DNA of 64,000 nt from Pigmentiphaga daeguensis (GTDB lineage Bacteria; Pseudomonadota; Gammaproteobacteria; Burkholderiales; Burkholderiaceae_B): NCBI RefSeq assembly GCF_039523035.1, contig NZ_BAAAEN010000002.1, positions 310,001-374,000 of the forward strand, read 5' to 3'. A model generated the notes under the pieces. The model saw only the letters and a list, made by a program, of their open reading frames with translations, was not told the origin of the DNA and did no database searches. The position numbers and the translations under genes are program-made. Below, in pieces: positions 1-10,795 of the stretch (its first letter is position 1; each line of letters starts with the position of its first letter).

Positions 1-1050
1 GAAGAAATCGAGGCGCTGTGCGAGCTGCGCTTCACCCAGGAGGAACTGGACTACCTTGGCGGCATGCGCTTCATCAAGAGCGATTTCGTCGACTTCCTGA
101 GGCTGTTCCACCTGCCCCGGCGGTGCATCTCGGTGTCCAAGTCGCAGTCGCCGGGTGAGCTCGACATCATCGTGCAGGGGCCCTGGCTCCACACCATCCT
201 GTTCGAGATCCCGGTGCTGGCCATCGTCAACGAGGTCTATTTCCGCAACAACCACCTGGTGCCGGCCTATGCCGAAGGCCGCCAGCGCCTGATGAGCAAG
301 GTGGAACTGGTGCGCGGCGACCCCGCCCTGCGCGACTTCCATATCGCCGACTACGGCACGCGCCGCCGCTTCTCCAAGGCCTGGCACGAGGAAGTCATCA
401 TCACGCTCAAGGACCAGATGCGCGAGCATTTCGCGGGCACCAGCAACGTGTATTTCGCGATGAAGCACGGGTTGACGCCGCTGGGCACCATGGCGCACGA
501 ATACCTGCAGGCTTGCCAGGGCCTGGGGCCGCGCCTGCGCGACTCGCAGATCTACGGCTTCGAAGTGTGGGCGCGCGAATACCGCGGCGACCTGGGCATC
601 GCGCTGTCCGACGTCTACGGCATGAGCGCCTTCCTGCGCGATTTCGACATGTATTTCTGCAAGCTGTTCGACGGCGCGCGGCACGACTCGGGCGATCCCT
701 TCAACTGGGGCGAGCGGCTGCTGGAGCACTACAAGCAGAACCGGGTGGATCCCCGCACCAAGACGCTGGTGTTCTCGGACGGCCTGACTTTCCCGCTGGC
801 GATCAGCCTGGCCAAGCACTTCGCGGGGCGTTGCATCACCGCCTTCGGCATCGGCACCAACCTGACCAACGACCTGAGCTACCAGCCCCTGCAGGTGGTG
901 ATGAAGATGGTCAAGTGCAATGGCCAGCCGGTGGCCAAGGTGTCCGACACGCCCGAGAAGACCATGTGCGAGGACAAGGCCTACCTGGCCTACCTGCGCC
1001 AAGTGTTCGAGATCCCGCCGGAGCAGGTGGGCGAGACCGCCGACGATTGA
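1..1050 (+). CDS. pncB: Nicotinate phosphoribosyltransferase, 3' part
   Basis: The reading frame is open from base 1, so the gene begins upstream of the window; 349 residues are present. PncB makes nicotinate mononucleotide from nicotinate and PRPP in the Preiss-Handler NAD salvage pathway in the cytoplasm. Family hallmarks visible are DYGTRRRFS (about 350-375), GTSNVYFAMKHG (about 436-471), which holds the His that is phosphorylated in the family, and the phosphate-binding FGIGTNLTND near 845-870. The C-terminus looks complete. The gene converges on livF with a 21-nt gap and is functionally separate from the benzoate cluster. Confidence 0.95.
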   Translation, partial: EEIEALCELRFTQEELDYLGGMRFIKSDFVDFLRLFHLPRRCISVSKSQSPGELDIIVQGPWLHTILFEIPVLAIVNEVYFRNNHLVPAYAEGRQRLMSKVELVRGDPALRDFHIADYGTRRRFSKAWHEEVIITLKDQMREHFAGTSNVYFAMKHGLTPLGTMAHEYLQACQGLGPRLRDSQIYGFEVWAREYRGDLGIALSDVYGMSAFLRDFDMYFCKLFDGARHDSGDPFNWGERLLEHYKQNRVDPRTKTLVFSDGLTFPLAISLAKHFAGRCITAFGIGTNLTNDLSYQPLQVVMKMVKCNGQPVAKVSDTPEKTMCEDKAYLAYLRQVFEIPPEQVGETADD

Positions 1051-1071
1051 GCGGGGCGGCTGGCCCCGGGG

Positions 1072-1782
1072 CTACACCCCCAGGTAGCGGCTGAGCGCCT
1101 CGGGCCGGTGCGCGAGGTCCTGCGCCTGGCCTTCCAGCACCATGCGGCCCTTCTCCATCACGACCAGCCGGTCGGAATTGGCCATGACCATCCGGTAGTT
1201 GCGGTCCACCACCAGGGTGGCCAGGCCGCTGCGCCGGATGTCGCCGATCACCCGCCAGATCTCGGCCACGATCAGCGGCGCCAGTCCTTCGGTGGCTTCG
1301 TCCAGGATGACGGCGCTGGGATTGGTCATCAGCGCGCGGCCGATGGACAGCATCTGCTGTTCGCCGCCCGAGAGCTGCCAGCCCAGGTTGCCCATGCGTT
1401 CGGTCAGCCGGGGAAAGGTGGCCAGCACGCGTTCCAATGTCCAGTCGGCCTGGCCGTCGACGCCGCGGCGCGCAGCCATGACGAGGTTTTCCTTCACGGT
1501 CAGGTTGGGGAAGATGCCCCGGCCCTCGGGCACGTAGGCGATGCCGGCCTTGGCGGCTTCGTAGGGCTTGCCGCGCGACAGGTCGCGGCCGGCTATCGAA
1601 ATGCGTCCGTCGCGTTGCTTGACGTGGCCCAGCAGGGTGCGGATCAGGGTGGATTTCCCCATGCCGTTGCGGCCCAGCAGGCCGACGGTTTCCCCGCGCC
1701 CCAGGCGGAAATCCACCCCGTGCAGGATATGGCTGCTGCCGTACCAGGCGTGCACCTGGCTGGCGTCGATGAGCGCTTCCAT
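1072..1782 (-). CDS. livF: Branched-chain-type ABC transporter ATP-binding protein LivF
   Basis: This is the second ATPase of a LivFGHM-type (HAAT) importer. It has 236 residues, the normal LivF length. Walker A GRNGMGKST is at residues 37-45, the signature LSGGEQQ starts at 137 and Walker B VILDE is at 158-162. It is the last gene of a leftward operon that also encodes benzoate-CoA ligase and BoxD. The cargo is therefore more likely benzoate or a related aromatic acid than leucine, but that is inferred from context only. LivG lies 28 nt upstream. Confidence 0.93.
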   Translation of the reverse strand: MEALIDASQVHAWYGSSHILHGVDFRLGRGETVGLLGRNGMGKSTLIRTLLGHVKQRDGRISIAGRDLSRGKPYEAAKAGIAYVPEGRGIFPNLTVKENLVMAARRGVDGQADWTLERVLATFPRLTERMGNLGWQLSGGEQQMLSIGRALMTNPSAVILDEATEGLAPLIVAEIWRVIGDIRRSGLATLVVDRNYRMVMANSDRLVVMEKGRMVLEGQAQDLAHRPEALSRYLGV

Positions 1783-1810
1783 CTGTCTTCCTTTTCTCCG
1801 GCCGCCGGGG

Positions 1811-2557
1811 TCAGTGGGCCGCGCCCAGGTAGGCTTCCTGGACGTCCGGGTTGTTGCGCACGTCGGCCGGCAGCCCGCTGGCGATGGGGCTGCCGTTGAC
1901 CATCACGGTAATGTCGTCCGCCACCGCGAATACCGCGTCCATGTCGTGCTCGACCAGCAGGATGGCATGGCCCTGCCGCAGCCGCCGCAGCAGCTCCAGC
2001 ATGCGTTCGGATTCTTCCGCGCCCATGCCGGCCAGCGGCTCGTCCAGCAACAGCACCGTGGGCGAGGTCGCCAGGCACATCGCCACTTCCAACTGGCGCT
2101 TCTGGCCGTGCGACAGGCTGGCGGCGGTCTTGCCCGCCACCGCGGCCAGCCCGGCGCGCTCCATGACTTCATCGGCGCGGTCCAGACTGGCGCGGCAGGC
2201 TTGGGCCGATTGCCAGAAATGCCAGGGACGCTGCGTCCGCGCCTGCGCGGCCAGCCGGCAGTTCTCGCGCACCGTCAGCGGCAGGAAGATCGTGTTGCGC
2301 TGGTAGCTGCGCCCGATGCCTGCCTGCGCGCGGCGGGGTTGCGACCAGTTGGTGATTTCCCGCCCATGCAGGCGGACGTGGCCGGCCGTGGGGGGCAGCT
2401 CGCCGGACAGCAGGTGGATGAGGGTCGACTTGCCCGCGCCGTTGGTGCCGATCACGGCATGGATGCGGTCTGGGGCGAGCGACAGCGAGACGTTGTCGAT
2501 GGCCCTGAGCGCGCCGAAGTGGCGGCTCAGGCCCTGGGCTTGGAGCACTGCCGTCAT
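1811..2557 (-). CDS. livG: Branched-chain-type ABC transporter ATP-binding protein LivG
   Basis: First ATPase of the HAAT importer, 248 residues. Walker A GTNGAGKST is at 37-45, the signature is LSHGQKR (148-154) and Walker B is VLLLDEP (about 168-174). The ATG at 2557 overlaps the livM stop by 4 nt (ATGA), which fixes the start and indicates translational coupling. The same frame stays open far upstream antisense to livM; that extension is not coding. The C-terminal extension beyond the H-loop is typical of LivG. It pairs with LivF on LivH/LivM. Confidence 0.93.
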   Translation of the reverse strand: MTAVLQAQGLSRHFGALRAIDNVSLSLAPDRIHAVIGTNGAGKSTLIHLLSGELPPTAGHVRLHGREITNWSQPRRAQAGIGRSYQRNTIFLPLTVRENCRLAAQARTQRPWHFWQSAQACRASLDRADEVMERAGLAAVAGKTAASLSHGQKRQLEVAMCLATSPTVLLLDEPLAGMGAEESERMLELLRRLRQGHAILLVEHDMDAVFAVADDITVMVNGSPIASGLPADVRNNPDVQEAYLGAAH

Positions 2558-3600
2558 GTCGTCTGTTCCGTAGCGGGGGTCGGGGTGGGGGAGGCCTCGT
2601 CGCCGGCTGCCGTGGCGGCGGGAGGCAGGGCGCGGGGCCGTCCGCGGCGCGGCATGCGCAGGCGCGAGAAACCTCCCGCCAGGCCCTGCGGCATCCAGGC
2701 GACGGCAAGGATGATGAAGCCGCCCATGAGCAACTGCCAGTGCTTGGTCAGATCCTGGAACCACTCCGCCAGCAGGACGAAGGCGAAGGCGCCGATCACC
2801 GCGCCCGCCAGGCTGCCCAGCCCGCCCAGGATGATCATCAGCAGCGCGTTGCCGGACTGGTGCCAGGACACCAGTTCGGGGTTGACGTAGCCGTGCTGGG
2901 TGGCATACAGGAAGCCCGCCAGCCCCGCCAGCGCGCCGCCCAGGGTGAAGCTGGCGAGCTTGTAGGCAAGGGTGTTGTAGCCGGCCGCCCGCATGCGCGG
3001 CTCGTTGTGCTTGATGCCCACCAGCGCGTGGCCCAGGCGCGACCGCAGCACCAGCCCCAGCACGGCCAGTGTCAGGGCCAGCCCGGCCAGCGTGAACCAG
3101 TAGAACTGCGGCGCCTGGTCCAGGTCCACCAGGGCGCGCCCGGCCAGCGTGAAGGCCGGCTTGTTGTAGATGTAGGTGCCGTCGCTGCCGCCGAAGGCCT
3201 CGACGTCGTGGAACACGAAGTACACCAGTTGTCCGAAGGCCAGCGTGACCATGATGAAATAGATGCCGCGCGTGCGCATCACCAGCAGGCCGATCAGGAG
3301 CGCCAGCAAGGCGGCGCATCCGACGGCGGCCAGGAGCAGCAGCCAGCCGTTGCCCGCCTCGTAGCGCGGCGTCAACATCGCGACCGCATACGCCGCGGCG
3401 CCGAAGTAGGCCGCGTGCCCCAGGCTGACCAGTCCCGTGTAGCCCACCAGCAGCTGCAGGCTCAGCGCGAAGATCGCCATGATCAGCACCTTGGCGCCCA
3501 GCTCGACGTGGAACGGCGTGCCGACCGGCTCGGGCAGCACCGGCAGCAAGGCCAGCACCGCCAGCGCCACGATCCAGGCAAGAAGAGAAGAAGCTTTCAT
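2554..3600 (-). CDS. livM: Branched-chain-type ABC transporter permease LivM
   Basis: Inner-membrane permease of the HAAT importer, 348 residues from the ATG at 3600 (MKASSLLAW). About eight to ten hydrophobic helices are visible, including the stretch around LVGYTGLVSLGHAAYFGAAAY characteristic of LivM. An in-frame start 19 codons upstream (3657) would add a Gly/Ser-rich non-hydrophobic leader, so 3600 is preferred. The C-terminus carries an Arg/Pro-rich tail (MPRRGRPRALPP). It overlaps livG by 4 nt. A post-stop repeat element separates it from livH. Confidence 0.92.
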   Translation of the reverse strand: MKASSLLAWIVALAVLALLPVLPEPVGTPFHVELGAKVLIMAIFALSLQLLVGYTGLVSLGHAAYFGAAAYAVAMLTPRYEAGNGWLLLLAAVGCAALLALLIGLLVMRTRGIYFIMVTLAFGQLVYFVFHDVEAFGGSDGTYIYNKPAFTLAGRALVDLDQAPQFYWFTLAGLALTLAVLGLVLRSRLGHALVGIKHNEPRMRAAGYNTLAYKLASFTLGGALAGLAGFLYATQHGYVNPELVSWHQSGNALLMIILGGLGSLAGAVIGAFAFVLLAEWFQDLTKHWQLLMGGFIILAVAWMPQGLAGGFSRLRMPRRGRPRALPPAATAAGDEASPTPTPATEQTT

Positions 3601-3670
3601 TCCATATCCACCGTTGCTCCCGTTGGCAGCCAGCGAAGCGCCGCTGCCACAACCCAAAATAAAAGCACTA

Positions 3671-3750
3671 GACCCAGGATGCGGAGGATCCGGCTCTGCC
3701 GGTCCTCTCGCATCGCCCCCTGGGGGGCGCGCGAAGCGCGTAGGGGGGGG
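3671..3750 (-). repeat. Post-stop GC-rich repeat, copy 1
   Basis: An 80-bp element begins 3 nt after the livH stop and reads on the minus strand: a C-run, TACGCGCTTCGCGCGC, CCCCCCAGGGGGCG and a CCGGC-N3-GCCGG hairpin closing with ATCCTGGGTC. It matches the copy after ilvC almost base for base. It lies inside the liv operon between livH and livM, so it cannot be a fully efficient terminator if the operon is transcribed through. Confidence 0.85.
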
Positions 3751-3753
3751 CCT

Positions 3754-4623
3754 CTAAGTCCCTTGTTTGAAGAGGCCTTCCGGTTTCCACAGCAGGATGG
3801 CGGCCATCAGCACGTAGATCAGCGCGCCGGCGGCCTGCTGCCAGAACACCTTGCCGAAGGTGTCGACGAAGCCGATCAGCAGCGAGGCCACCAGCGCGCC
3901 CTTGATCGAGCCGATGCCGCCGATGACCACGACGACGAAACAGATGATCAGCACCGATCCCCCCATGCCCGGATACACCGAGGACACCGGCGCCGCGATC
4001 ATGCCGGCCAGCACCGCGATGGCCACGCCCACGGCGAAGACGATGCGATACAGCAGCGAGATGTTGATGCCGAGCGACTGCACCATTTCGCGGTTGGTCG
4101 CCCCAGCGCGCACCATCATGCCGAGCCGTGTCTTCTTGAGCGCGGCATACATGGCCACGGCCAGCAGCACGCACACGCCGGAAATGAACAGCCGGTAGAT
4201 CGGGTACGTCATGTCGTTGCCGATGGCAATGCCGCCGGCCAGCCAGTCGGGCACCGGCACCCCGTGGACGTCGTCGCCCACCAGGATGCTGCGCATTTCC
4301 TCGAACACCAGGATCAGCCCGTAGGTCATCAATACCTGCTGCAGGTGCTCGCGTTCATACAGGAAGCTGAAGAAGCACCACTCCAGCACATACCCGAACG
4401 CCACCGCCAGCACCACGCCCAGCACCAGCGCCGCCACGAAATTGCCCGTCAGCGACGACAGCGAGAACGCCATGTAGGCGCCGATCATGTAGAAACTGCC
4501 ATGCGCCAGATTGATCACGCCCATGATCCCGAAGATCAGCGTCAGCCCGCTGGCGATCAGGAACAGCAGCAATCCATACTGCACGCTGTTCAAACACTGA
4601 ATAAGAAACGTCGTCAAATCCAT
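3754..4623 (-). CDS. livH: Branched-chain-type ABC transporter permease LivH
   Basis: Inner-membrane permease, 289 residues from ATG 4623 (MDLTTFLIQ). An in-frame ATG five codons upstream is also possible. The LivH hallmark FGIMGVINLAHGSFYMIGAY lies at the first membrane hairpin, and about eight hydrophobic helices follow. It pairs with LivM to form the translocation channel. The substrate-binding protein gene lies 199 nt upstream, and the gap carries another copy of the post-stop repeat. The aromatic-acid cargo is inferred from the neighbouring benzoyl-CoA genes. Confidence 0.92.
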   Translation of the reverse strand: MDLTTFLIQCLNSVQYGLLLFLIASGLTLIFGIMGVINLAHGSFYMIGAYMAFSLSSLTGNFVAALVLGVVLAVAFGYVLEWCFFSFLYEREHLQQVLMTYGLILVFEEMRSILVGDDVHGVPVPDWLAGGIAIGNDMTYPIYRLFISGVCVLLAVAMYAALKKTRLGMMVRAGATNREMVQSLGINISLLYRIVFAVGVAIAVLAGMIAAPVSSVYPGMGGSVLIICFVVVVIGGIGSIKGALVASLLIGFVDTFGKVFWQQAAGALIYVLMAAILLWKPEGLFKQGT

Positions 4624-4730
4624 CCCACACTCCGCCATCTAGATACGACAACCAGGCCAGCGTCGAACGGCATGCTCGGCTTTCCCACATGGAACCAAAA
4701 CACGCCCCCCCCCCCGCTAGCCTGGTTTTT

Positions 4731-4810
4731 CCCCAGGGCACAGCGGATCCGGCTCCGCCGGTCCGCCAGTGCCGCCCCCTGGGGGGCGCGCGTAAGCGCG
4801 TAGGGGGGGG
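4731..4810 (-). repeat. Post-stop GC-rich repeat, copy 2
   Basis: An 80-bp copy of the same element, 12 nt after the stop of the substrate-binding protein gene and in that gene's orientation. It has the C-run, TACGCGCTTACGCGCG, CCCCCCAGGGGG and CCGGCGGAGCCGG hairpins and ends TGTGCCCTGGGG. A C-rich homopolymer run (4704-4715) follows. Confidence 0.85.
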
Positions 4811-4822
4811 CATTCCCTTGGG

Positions 4823-6004
4823 TTACATCCTGCAGCCCCGCGCCGGATCGGCCAGCGCCTTCACCGCCACGCCCACCAGCTGGTTGGTCTTGTTCTCGAC
4901 CTTGCGCAGGTAGATGTCCTGGATGGGGTTGTGGGCCTTGGACATCGTGAACGGGCCGCGCGGGCTGTCGATCTTGGCCTGCTCCATGCCCTTGACGACG
5001 GCGTCGCGCTTGCTGATGTCGCCGCCCGCGGCCTTCAGCCCGGCGTCCAGCAACTGGGCGGCGTCATAGCCCTGCACGGCGTAGACGTCCGGCTGCAGCT
5101 TGTAGGTCTTGGCGTAGTCCGTGCGGAAGGCCTTGTCCTTGGGCAGGGTCAGGCCGTCGGCGTAGTGCAGCGTGGTCAGCAGGCCGTCGGCCGCCGCGCC
5201 CTGGGCCTCCAGCGTGCCGTCGGTCAGGAAGCCGGCGCCGTACAGGGGGATCTTGTCCTTCAGGCCCGCCGCGGCGTAGTCCTTGACGAACTTGACCGCG
5301 CCGCCGCCGGCGAAGAACACGTAGACCGCGTCGGGCTTGAGCGCGGCGATCTCGGTCAGCAGCGCCTGGAATTCCACGTTGGGGAAGGGCAGGTTCAATT
5401 GCTTGATGACCTTGCCCCCCTTGGATTCGAACCCCTCCTTGAAACCGTTGGTGGATTCGTCGCCGGCCGCGTATTTCCAGCTGAGCGTGACGGCGGTCTT
5501 GTGCTTGAGCTGGGTGGCGGCGACCAGGCCCATGGCGTAGGCCGGCTGCCAGTTGCTGAAAGACGAGCGGAAGATGTTGGGCGCGCACAGCGGGCCGGTG
5601 ACGTCGTCGGCGCCGGCGTTCGGGATGATGAGCAGCGTCTTGTTGTCCTTGGCGACCTTGGCCATGGCCATCGCGACGCCGGAGTGGACGGTGCCCACCA
5701 GCACGTCGACCTGGTCGCGCTTGACCAGCTTGTTGGCGTTGTCCGAGCCCTTGGCCGGATCGGATTCGTCGTCCACCTTGAAGTACTCGATCTCGCGCCC
5801 GGCCAGTTTGCCGCCCTGTTCCTGCACGTACAGCCGGAAGCCGTTCTCGATGGCGGTGCCCAGGGCGGAATAGGTGCCGGTGTAGGGCAGCATGAGGCCG
5901 ACCTTGACCTTGCCGGGCGCCTGGGCGCCGGCGGGCACCGCCAGGCACGAGGCAGCCATCATGGCGGCGGCGAGGACGGTGAATTTGCGTTTGGAAGCGT
6001 TCAT
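4823..6004 (-). CDS. ABC transporter periplasmic substrate-binding protein (LivJ/K type)
   Basis: Periplasmic receptor of the importer, 393 residues. It has a Sec signal peptide (MNASKRKFTVLAAAMMAASCLAV ending near AGAQA) and then a type-I periplasmic-binding fold starting KVKVGLMLPYTGTYSALG. The start is supported by AGGAG 8 nt upstream of ATG 6004. Members of this HAAT subfamily next to aromatic-acid CoA ligases usually bind aromatic acids, so benzoate is the likely ligand; this is inference. The hydrolase gene is 117 nt upstream in the same direction, consistent with one operon. Confidence 0.92.
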   Translation of the reverse strand: MNASKRKFTVLAAAMMAASCLAVPAGAQAPGKVKVGLMLPYTGTYSALGTAIENGFRLYVQEQGGKLAGREIEYFKVDDESDPAKGSDNANKLVKRDQVDVLVGTVHSGVAMAMAKVAKDNKTLLIIPNAGADDVTGPLCAPNIFRSSFSNWQPAYAMGLVAATQLKHKTAVTLSWKYAAGDESTNGFKEGFESKGGKVIKQLNLPFPNVEFQALLTEIAALKPDAVYVFFAGGGAVKFVKDYAAAGLKDKIPLYGAGFLTDGTLEAQGAAADGLLTTLHYADGLTLPKDKAFRTDYAKTYKLQPDVYAVQGYDAAQLLDAGLKAAGGDISKRDAVVKGMEQAKIDSPRGPFTMSKAHNPIQDIYLRKVENKTNQLVGVAVKALADPARGCRM

Positions 6005-6099
6005 CGCGAGTCTCCTGGTGGGCGGCCATGCTGCGTGGTCGGCTGCCCTGTTCTTGGTGGAAAAGGCCGATGCGCCATGCGGATGCGCATCGTTGCGGC

Positions 6100-6115
6100 G
6101 TCCGGCAAGCCGGAC
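6100..6115 (-). terminator. Small hairpin after the hydrolase gene
   Basis: A perfect 7-bp stem (GTCCGGC-AA-GCCGGAC) lies 6 nt downstream of the alpha/beta hydrolase stop, within the gap to the binding-protein gene. There is no T-tract, so it may be an RNA-processing or partial-termination site rather than a terminator. Confidence 0.3.
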
Positions 6116-6121
6116 AGGGTG

Positions 6122-6969
6122 CTACGTGCGGTGGCGCCGCATGAACGCCACGCTTGCCTCGATCAATCGGGCGGGCTGGTCGCGGTGCGGCGAGTGGCCG
6201 CAGTCGTCCAGCTTGAGCAGTTCGGCATGGGGAACCTCCTGGGCGATGCCGTCTATCTGGGCCATGGAGCCGTATTCGTCGTCATGGCCCTGCACCGCCA
6301 GTACGGGACAGCGTATGGCGGACAGCAGCGCCTGGATGTTCCAGTGCTTGAATTCCGGGTTCAGCCAGACGTCGTTCCAGCCCCAGAAGGCCGAGTCCGG
6401 GTCGGCGTGGTAGCGCGCGAGCTTGCTGCGCAGGTCCGTCGTGACGTAACCGTCGCGTGCCTGCTGGATGCTGGCCAGCGTGACGGGTTCGACGAACAGG
6501 TGGGGCGCGGCCACGATCAATCCGCCCACGCGGCCGGGCCAGGCCGCCGCGTGCAGCAGCGCGATCGATCCGCCGTCGCTGTGCCCGTACAGCCAGGGCG
6601 GATCGGCCCGGGTGTCGTGGCCGACGGCCTCGAAGAAGGCCGGCAGGAAGTCGCGCGCCTGGCGGTGCATGAAATCGACCGGCCATTTTTCGTGCGCGGG
6701 ACGCGGGCTGGACTGGCCGTAGCCCCAGCGCGACAGGACCAGTCCGCGGCAGCCGGCGGCCTCGCACAGCGCATAGGGGAAGTCCTTCCACATCGTGACC
6801 GATCCCAGGCCTTCGTGCAGGAACACGAGCAGGGGCTGCCGGGTCCGCTGGGGGGCGATGAGCACGTACTCGATGTCGTGCCGCATGCCGTCCCAGGAGA
6901 CGTCGGCGAACCGTACGGGCAGATCCTCGGCGATGCCCGAGACGGCGGCGTTCAACGGGGCGCGCGAGT

Positions 6970-6973
<4 letters not shown>
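6122..6973 (-). CDS. Alpha/beta hydrolase of the benzoate operon
   Basis: A cytoplasmic serine hydrolase of 283 residues. The start ATG at 6973 overlaps the benzoate-CoA ligase stop by 4 nt. The nucleophile elbow is GHSDGGS, a likely acid lies in the GHDDEYG segment and the His is in CGHSPHRD near the C-terminus. An oxyanion HEGLGSVTMW segment precedes. Hydrolases of this type occur in box clusters, where roles as a thioesterase or ester/lactone hydrolase have been proposed; the substrate cannot be read from sequence. The frame continues open upstream only as a shadow of the ligase gene. Confidence 0.88.
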
Positions 6974-8559
<1,586 letters not shown>

Positions 8560-8638
8560 GATGGTCTCCTCGTTCATGCAATAAGGCGCGAAATCGCCGG
8601 CGGCCTCTGGTCGGGCCTGGCGCCGGCGGGCTCTCGTG

Positions 8639-10216
8639 TCAATGTCCTGGGACGCCCTCCGGCGCGGTGCCGTCCAGAAGGTCCGTCACGGCGGCGGCGG
8701 CCTGGACGGCGGCGCGGCGGTGATAGAAGCCGAGGGCCCGCAAGCCGCCCAGTTCCTCGCCGCCGCCGGCCCGGCCGGGGCCGCCGTGCAGCGACATGGG
8801 CATGACGTTGCCGTGGCCGGTATGGACGGCTGCCACCTCGGGAGTCACGACGTGCACGCGTCCATGGCTGTCGGCCAGCGCCAGCGCCGCATCGGCGGCC
8901 CGCGCGGTATCGGCCGTGTAGAGGGAGGCCACCAGCGATCCCTGCCCCAGGCGTATCTGGGCCAGCGCGTCGGACCATCCGTCATAAGGCAGCAGCGTGG
9001 CGACCGGACCGAACACCTCGGTGTCGTGCACGATGCAGGCGGCCTCGCGGCGGCCGGCGCCCAGCAGCGTCGGGCCGACACAGGCGGCCACGGCCGGGTC
9101 GGCATCCACCAGCGGGGCCGCCGAACCGTCGTGCAGGACGTCCGCGTGCCGGCGCAGGGCCGCGGTGCCAGCCCGCACGCTCTCCCATTGCTGGCGGCTG
9201 GCCAGCGCGCCCATGCGGACCGTTTCGTTGCGCGGATTGCCCACGGTGATGCGCGACAGTTTCGCGGCGATGGCCTCGCCCGCTGCCGCGTAACAGGACG
9301 CGGGAACGAAGATGCGCCGGATGGCCGTGCATTTCTGCCCCGACTTGACCGTCATTTCACGCACCACTTCGCGTACCAGCAGATCGAAGGCCTCGGAGCC
9401 GGGCTGCGCGTCGGGCAGCAGCAGGGCGCTGTTCAGGCTGTCGGCCTCGATGTTGACTCGCACCGAGCGGCGCACGACGGCATCGTGCGAGCGTATCGCC
9501 GAGGCGGTCTCGGCCGAGCCGGTGAACGACACCACGTCGAACGGCTGCAGGGGCGACAGCAGCCCTTGCGCGCTGCCGCAGACGACGGACAAGGCGCCGG
9601 CCGGCAGAATGCCCGCGGCGATCACGTCGGCGACCATCGCCTGCGTCAGCCACGCGGTGGCGGTGGCCGGCTTGGCGACGACAGGTACTCCCGAGAGCAG
9701 CGCCGGCGCGGCTTTCTCCCACAGGCCCCAGGCGGGGAAATTGAAGGCGTTGATGAACAGGGCGAGGCCGCGCGTCGGCACCTGCACGTGGCGGCTGCGG
9801 AACGCGCCGTCCTTGGCCAGGGGAACGGTCTCGCCATCCGGCAACCAGTGCGTGCCGCCCAGCGACGCGCCCCAGCGGGCGTATTGGCCCAGCGTGAAGA
9901 TGGCGCCGTCGATGTCGACGGCGGAGTCCTGCCTCGTGGTGCCGGAGTTGGCCAGCGCGATGTCGAAGTAGCGATCGCGGTTGGCCTTGAGCACGTCCAC
10001 GATGCCGGACAGCAGGCCCGCGCGCTGCGCATAGGTCAGGGCGCGCAGCGCGGCGCCGCCTTCGTCGCGGGCGTAGGCATAGGCTGCTTCCAGGTCCAGT
10101 CCGGCGTTCGAGACGCGGACCAGCTCGGTGCCCAGCACCGGGTCGAAGAGCGGTGTGCCGGGGCCGCCGCCGGTCTGCCAGCGGCCCGCCAGGTGGTTGG
10201 GAAGAAGTTCGCTCAT
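8639..10216 (-). CDS. boxD: 3,4-dehydroadipyl-CoA semialdehyde dehydrogenase
   Basis: Oxidises the ring-cleavage product 3,4-dehydroadipyl-CoA semialdehyde to the acid with NADP. It has 525 residues and the aldehyde-dehydrogenase fold: INAFNFPAWGLWEK (Rossmann entry), VVSFTGSAET and KSGQKCTAIRRIFVP with the catalytic Cys. The N-terminus MSELLPNHLAGRW is typical of the BoxD/PaaZ-N-like group. ATG 10216 overlaps the DUF4863 gene stop by 4 nt; the open frame beyond it is a shadow. Its place between the DUF4863 gene and the ligase, and opposite boxR, supports the assignment. Confidence 0.92.
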   Translation of the reverse strand: MSELLPNHLAGRWQTGGGPGTPLFDPVLGTELVRVSNAGLDLEAAYAYARDEGGAALRALTYAQRAGLLSGIVDVLKANRDRYFDIALANSGTTRQDSAVDIDGAIFTLGQYARWGASLGGTHWLPDGETVPLAKDGAFRSRHVQVPTRGLALFINAFNFPAWGLWEKAAPALLSGVPVVAKPATATAWLTQAMVADVIAAGILPAGALSVVCGSAQGLLSPLQPFDVVSFTGSAETASAIRSHDAVVRRSVRVNIEADSLNSALLLPDAQPGSEAFDLLVREVVREMTVKSGQKCTAIRRIFVPASCYAAAGEAIAAKLSRITVGNPRNETVRMGALASRQQWESVRAGTAALRRHADVLHDGSAAPLVDADPAVAACVGPTLLGAGRREAACIVHDTEVFGPVATLLPYDGWSDALAQIRLGQGSLVASLYTADTARAADAALALADSHGRVHVVTPEVAAVHTGHGNVMPMSLHGGPGRAGGGEELGGLRALGFYHRRAAVQAAAAVTDLLDGTAPEGVPGH

Positions 10217-10677
10217 GATTGGGTGAATTCGATGGCGCCGTCGGGCAGCAGATACAGGACCAGCGCGCGGCCGCCCGCGACGGTGGGGCGATGGGCGCTG
10301 CCGGGCGGATAGACCTTCCAGCCCGCCGGCGTGCCGTCGAAGCGGGCGCCGGCCGTCTGGGGCATGACCATGTCTATTTCGCCGTTGGGATGGACGTGGT
10401 GGGGGCCGGCCAGGTCGGTCATGTCGACCACGTCCACCGAGAAGCCGGCGGAGCCGGGCCCGGGCTTGACCACCCGGCCGTAGCGCACGCCGCCGGCTTC
10501 CCGGTTGCACAGCCAGCCCTCGTCCACGCCGGCTTCACAGGCGCGGGTCATGTCGCGGAACCAGTCCGAGCCGGGGCCGTGCTGGCGGTTGAGGTAGGCC
10601 TCGAGCGCGGCGTCCACGGGGCGGCCGGCAATGGACTGGGTTATCGTCTTTACCAGGGATTCAAATGAATCGCGCAT
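10213..10677 (-). CDS. DUF4863 (PnbB-like) family protein of the box operon
   Basis: A 154-residue cytoplasmic protein with a small beta-rich (cupin-like) look: HHVHPNGEIDMVMP supplies possible metal ligands and PPGSAHRPTVAGG a second set. The family (DUF4863) includes, as I recall, 4-hydroxylaminobenzoate lyase PnbB, but members are common in box operons where that reaction makes no sense. The actual role here is therefore unknown; an accessory in benzoyl-CoA metabolism is plausible. It is the first gene of the leftward operon and has GAGGAGA 7 nt before ATG 10677. Confidence 0.8.
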   Translation of the reverse strand: MRDSFESLVKTITQSIAGRPVDAALEAYLNRQHGPGSDWFRDMTRACEAGVDEGWLCNREAGGVRYGRVVKPGPGSAGFSVDVVDMTDLAGPHHVHPNGEIDMVMPQTAGARFDGTPAGWKVYPPGSAHRPTVAGGRALVLYLLPDGAIEFTQS

Positions 10678-10731
10678 GAACTCGTCTCCTCAGGCATACT
10701 GAACTTCATGTCGCCGCATTCTTGATCATGA

Positions 10732-10761
10732 AGTATCGTGCATGTTCATGTGTCGAGACAA
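10732..10761 (-). promoter_or_regulatory. Candidate promoter of the leftward box/transport operon
   Basis: On the minus strand, TTGTCT (10756-10761) and GATACT (10732-10737) are separated by 18 nt, which gives a 5' leader of about 48 nt before the DUF4863 start. A TGCA (10739-10742) lies in the spacer and could be a half-site for BoxR. Assigned by eye. Confidence 0.5.
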
Positions 10762-10795
10762 TACGCGGCATGCTTGGGTCGTGTCAAAAAGAATC

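Noticed and set aside
4704..4715. Homopolymeric C run considered as a phase-variation tract
   Set aside because: It lies in non-coding DNA between livH and the binding-protein gene, next to a G/C-rich repeat, and does not sit between promoter elements that could be identified.
2740..4803. A 687-codon plus-strand frame across the livM-livH region
   Set aside because: It is rich in His, Gln and Arg, crosses two real permease genes and the repeat elements, and has no domain features.
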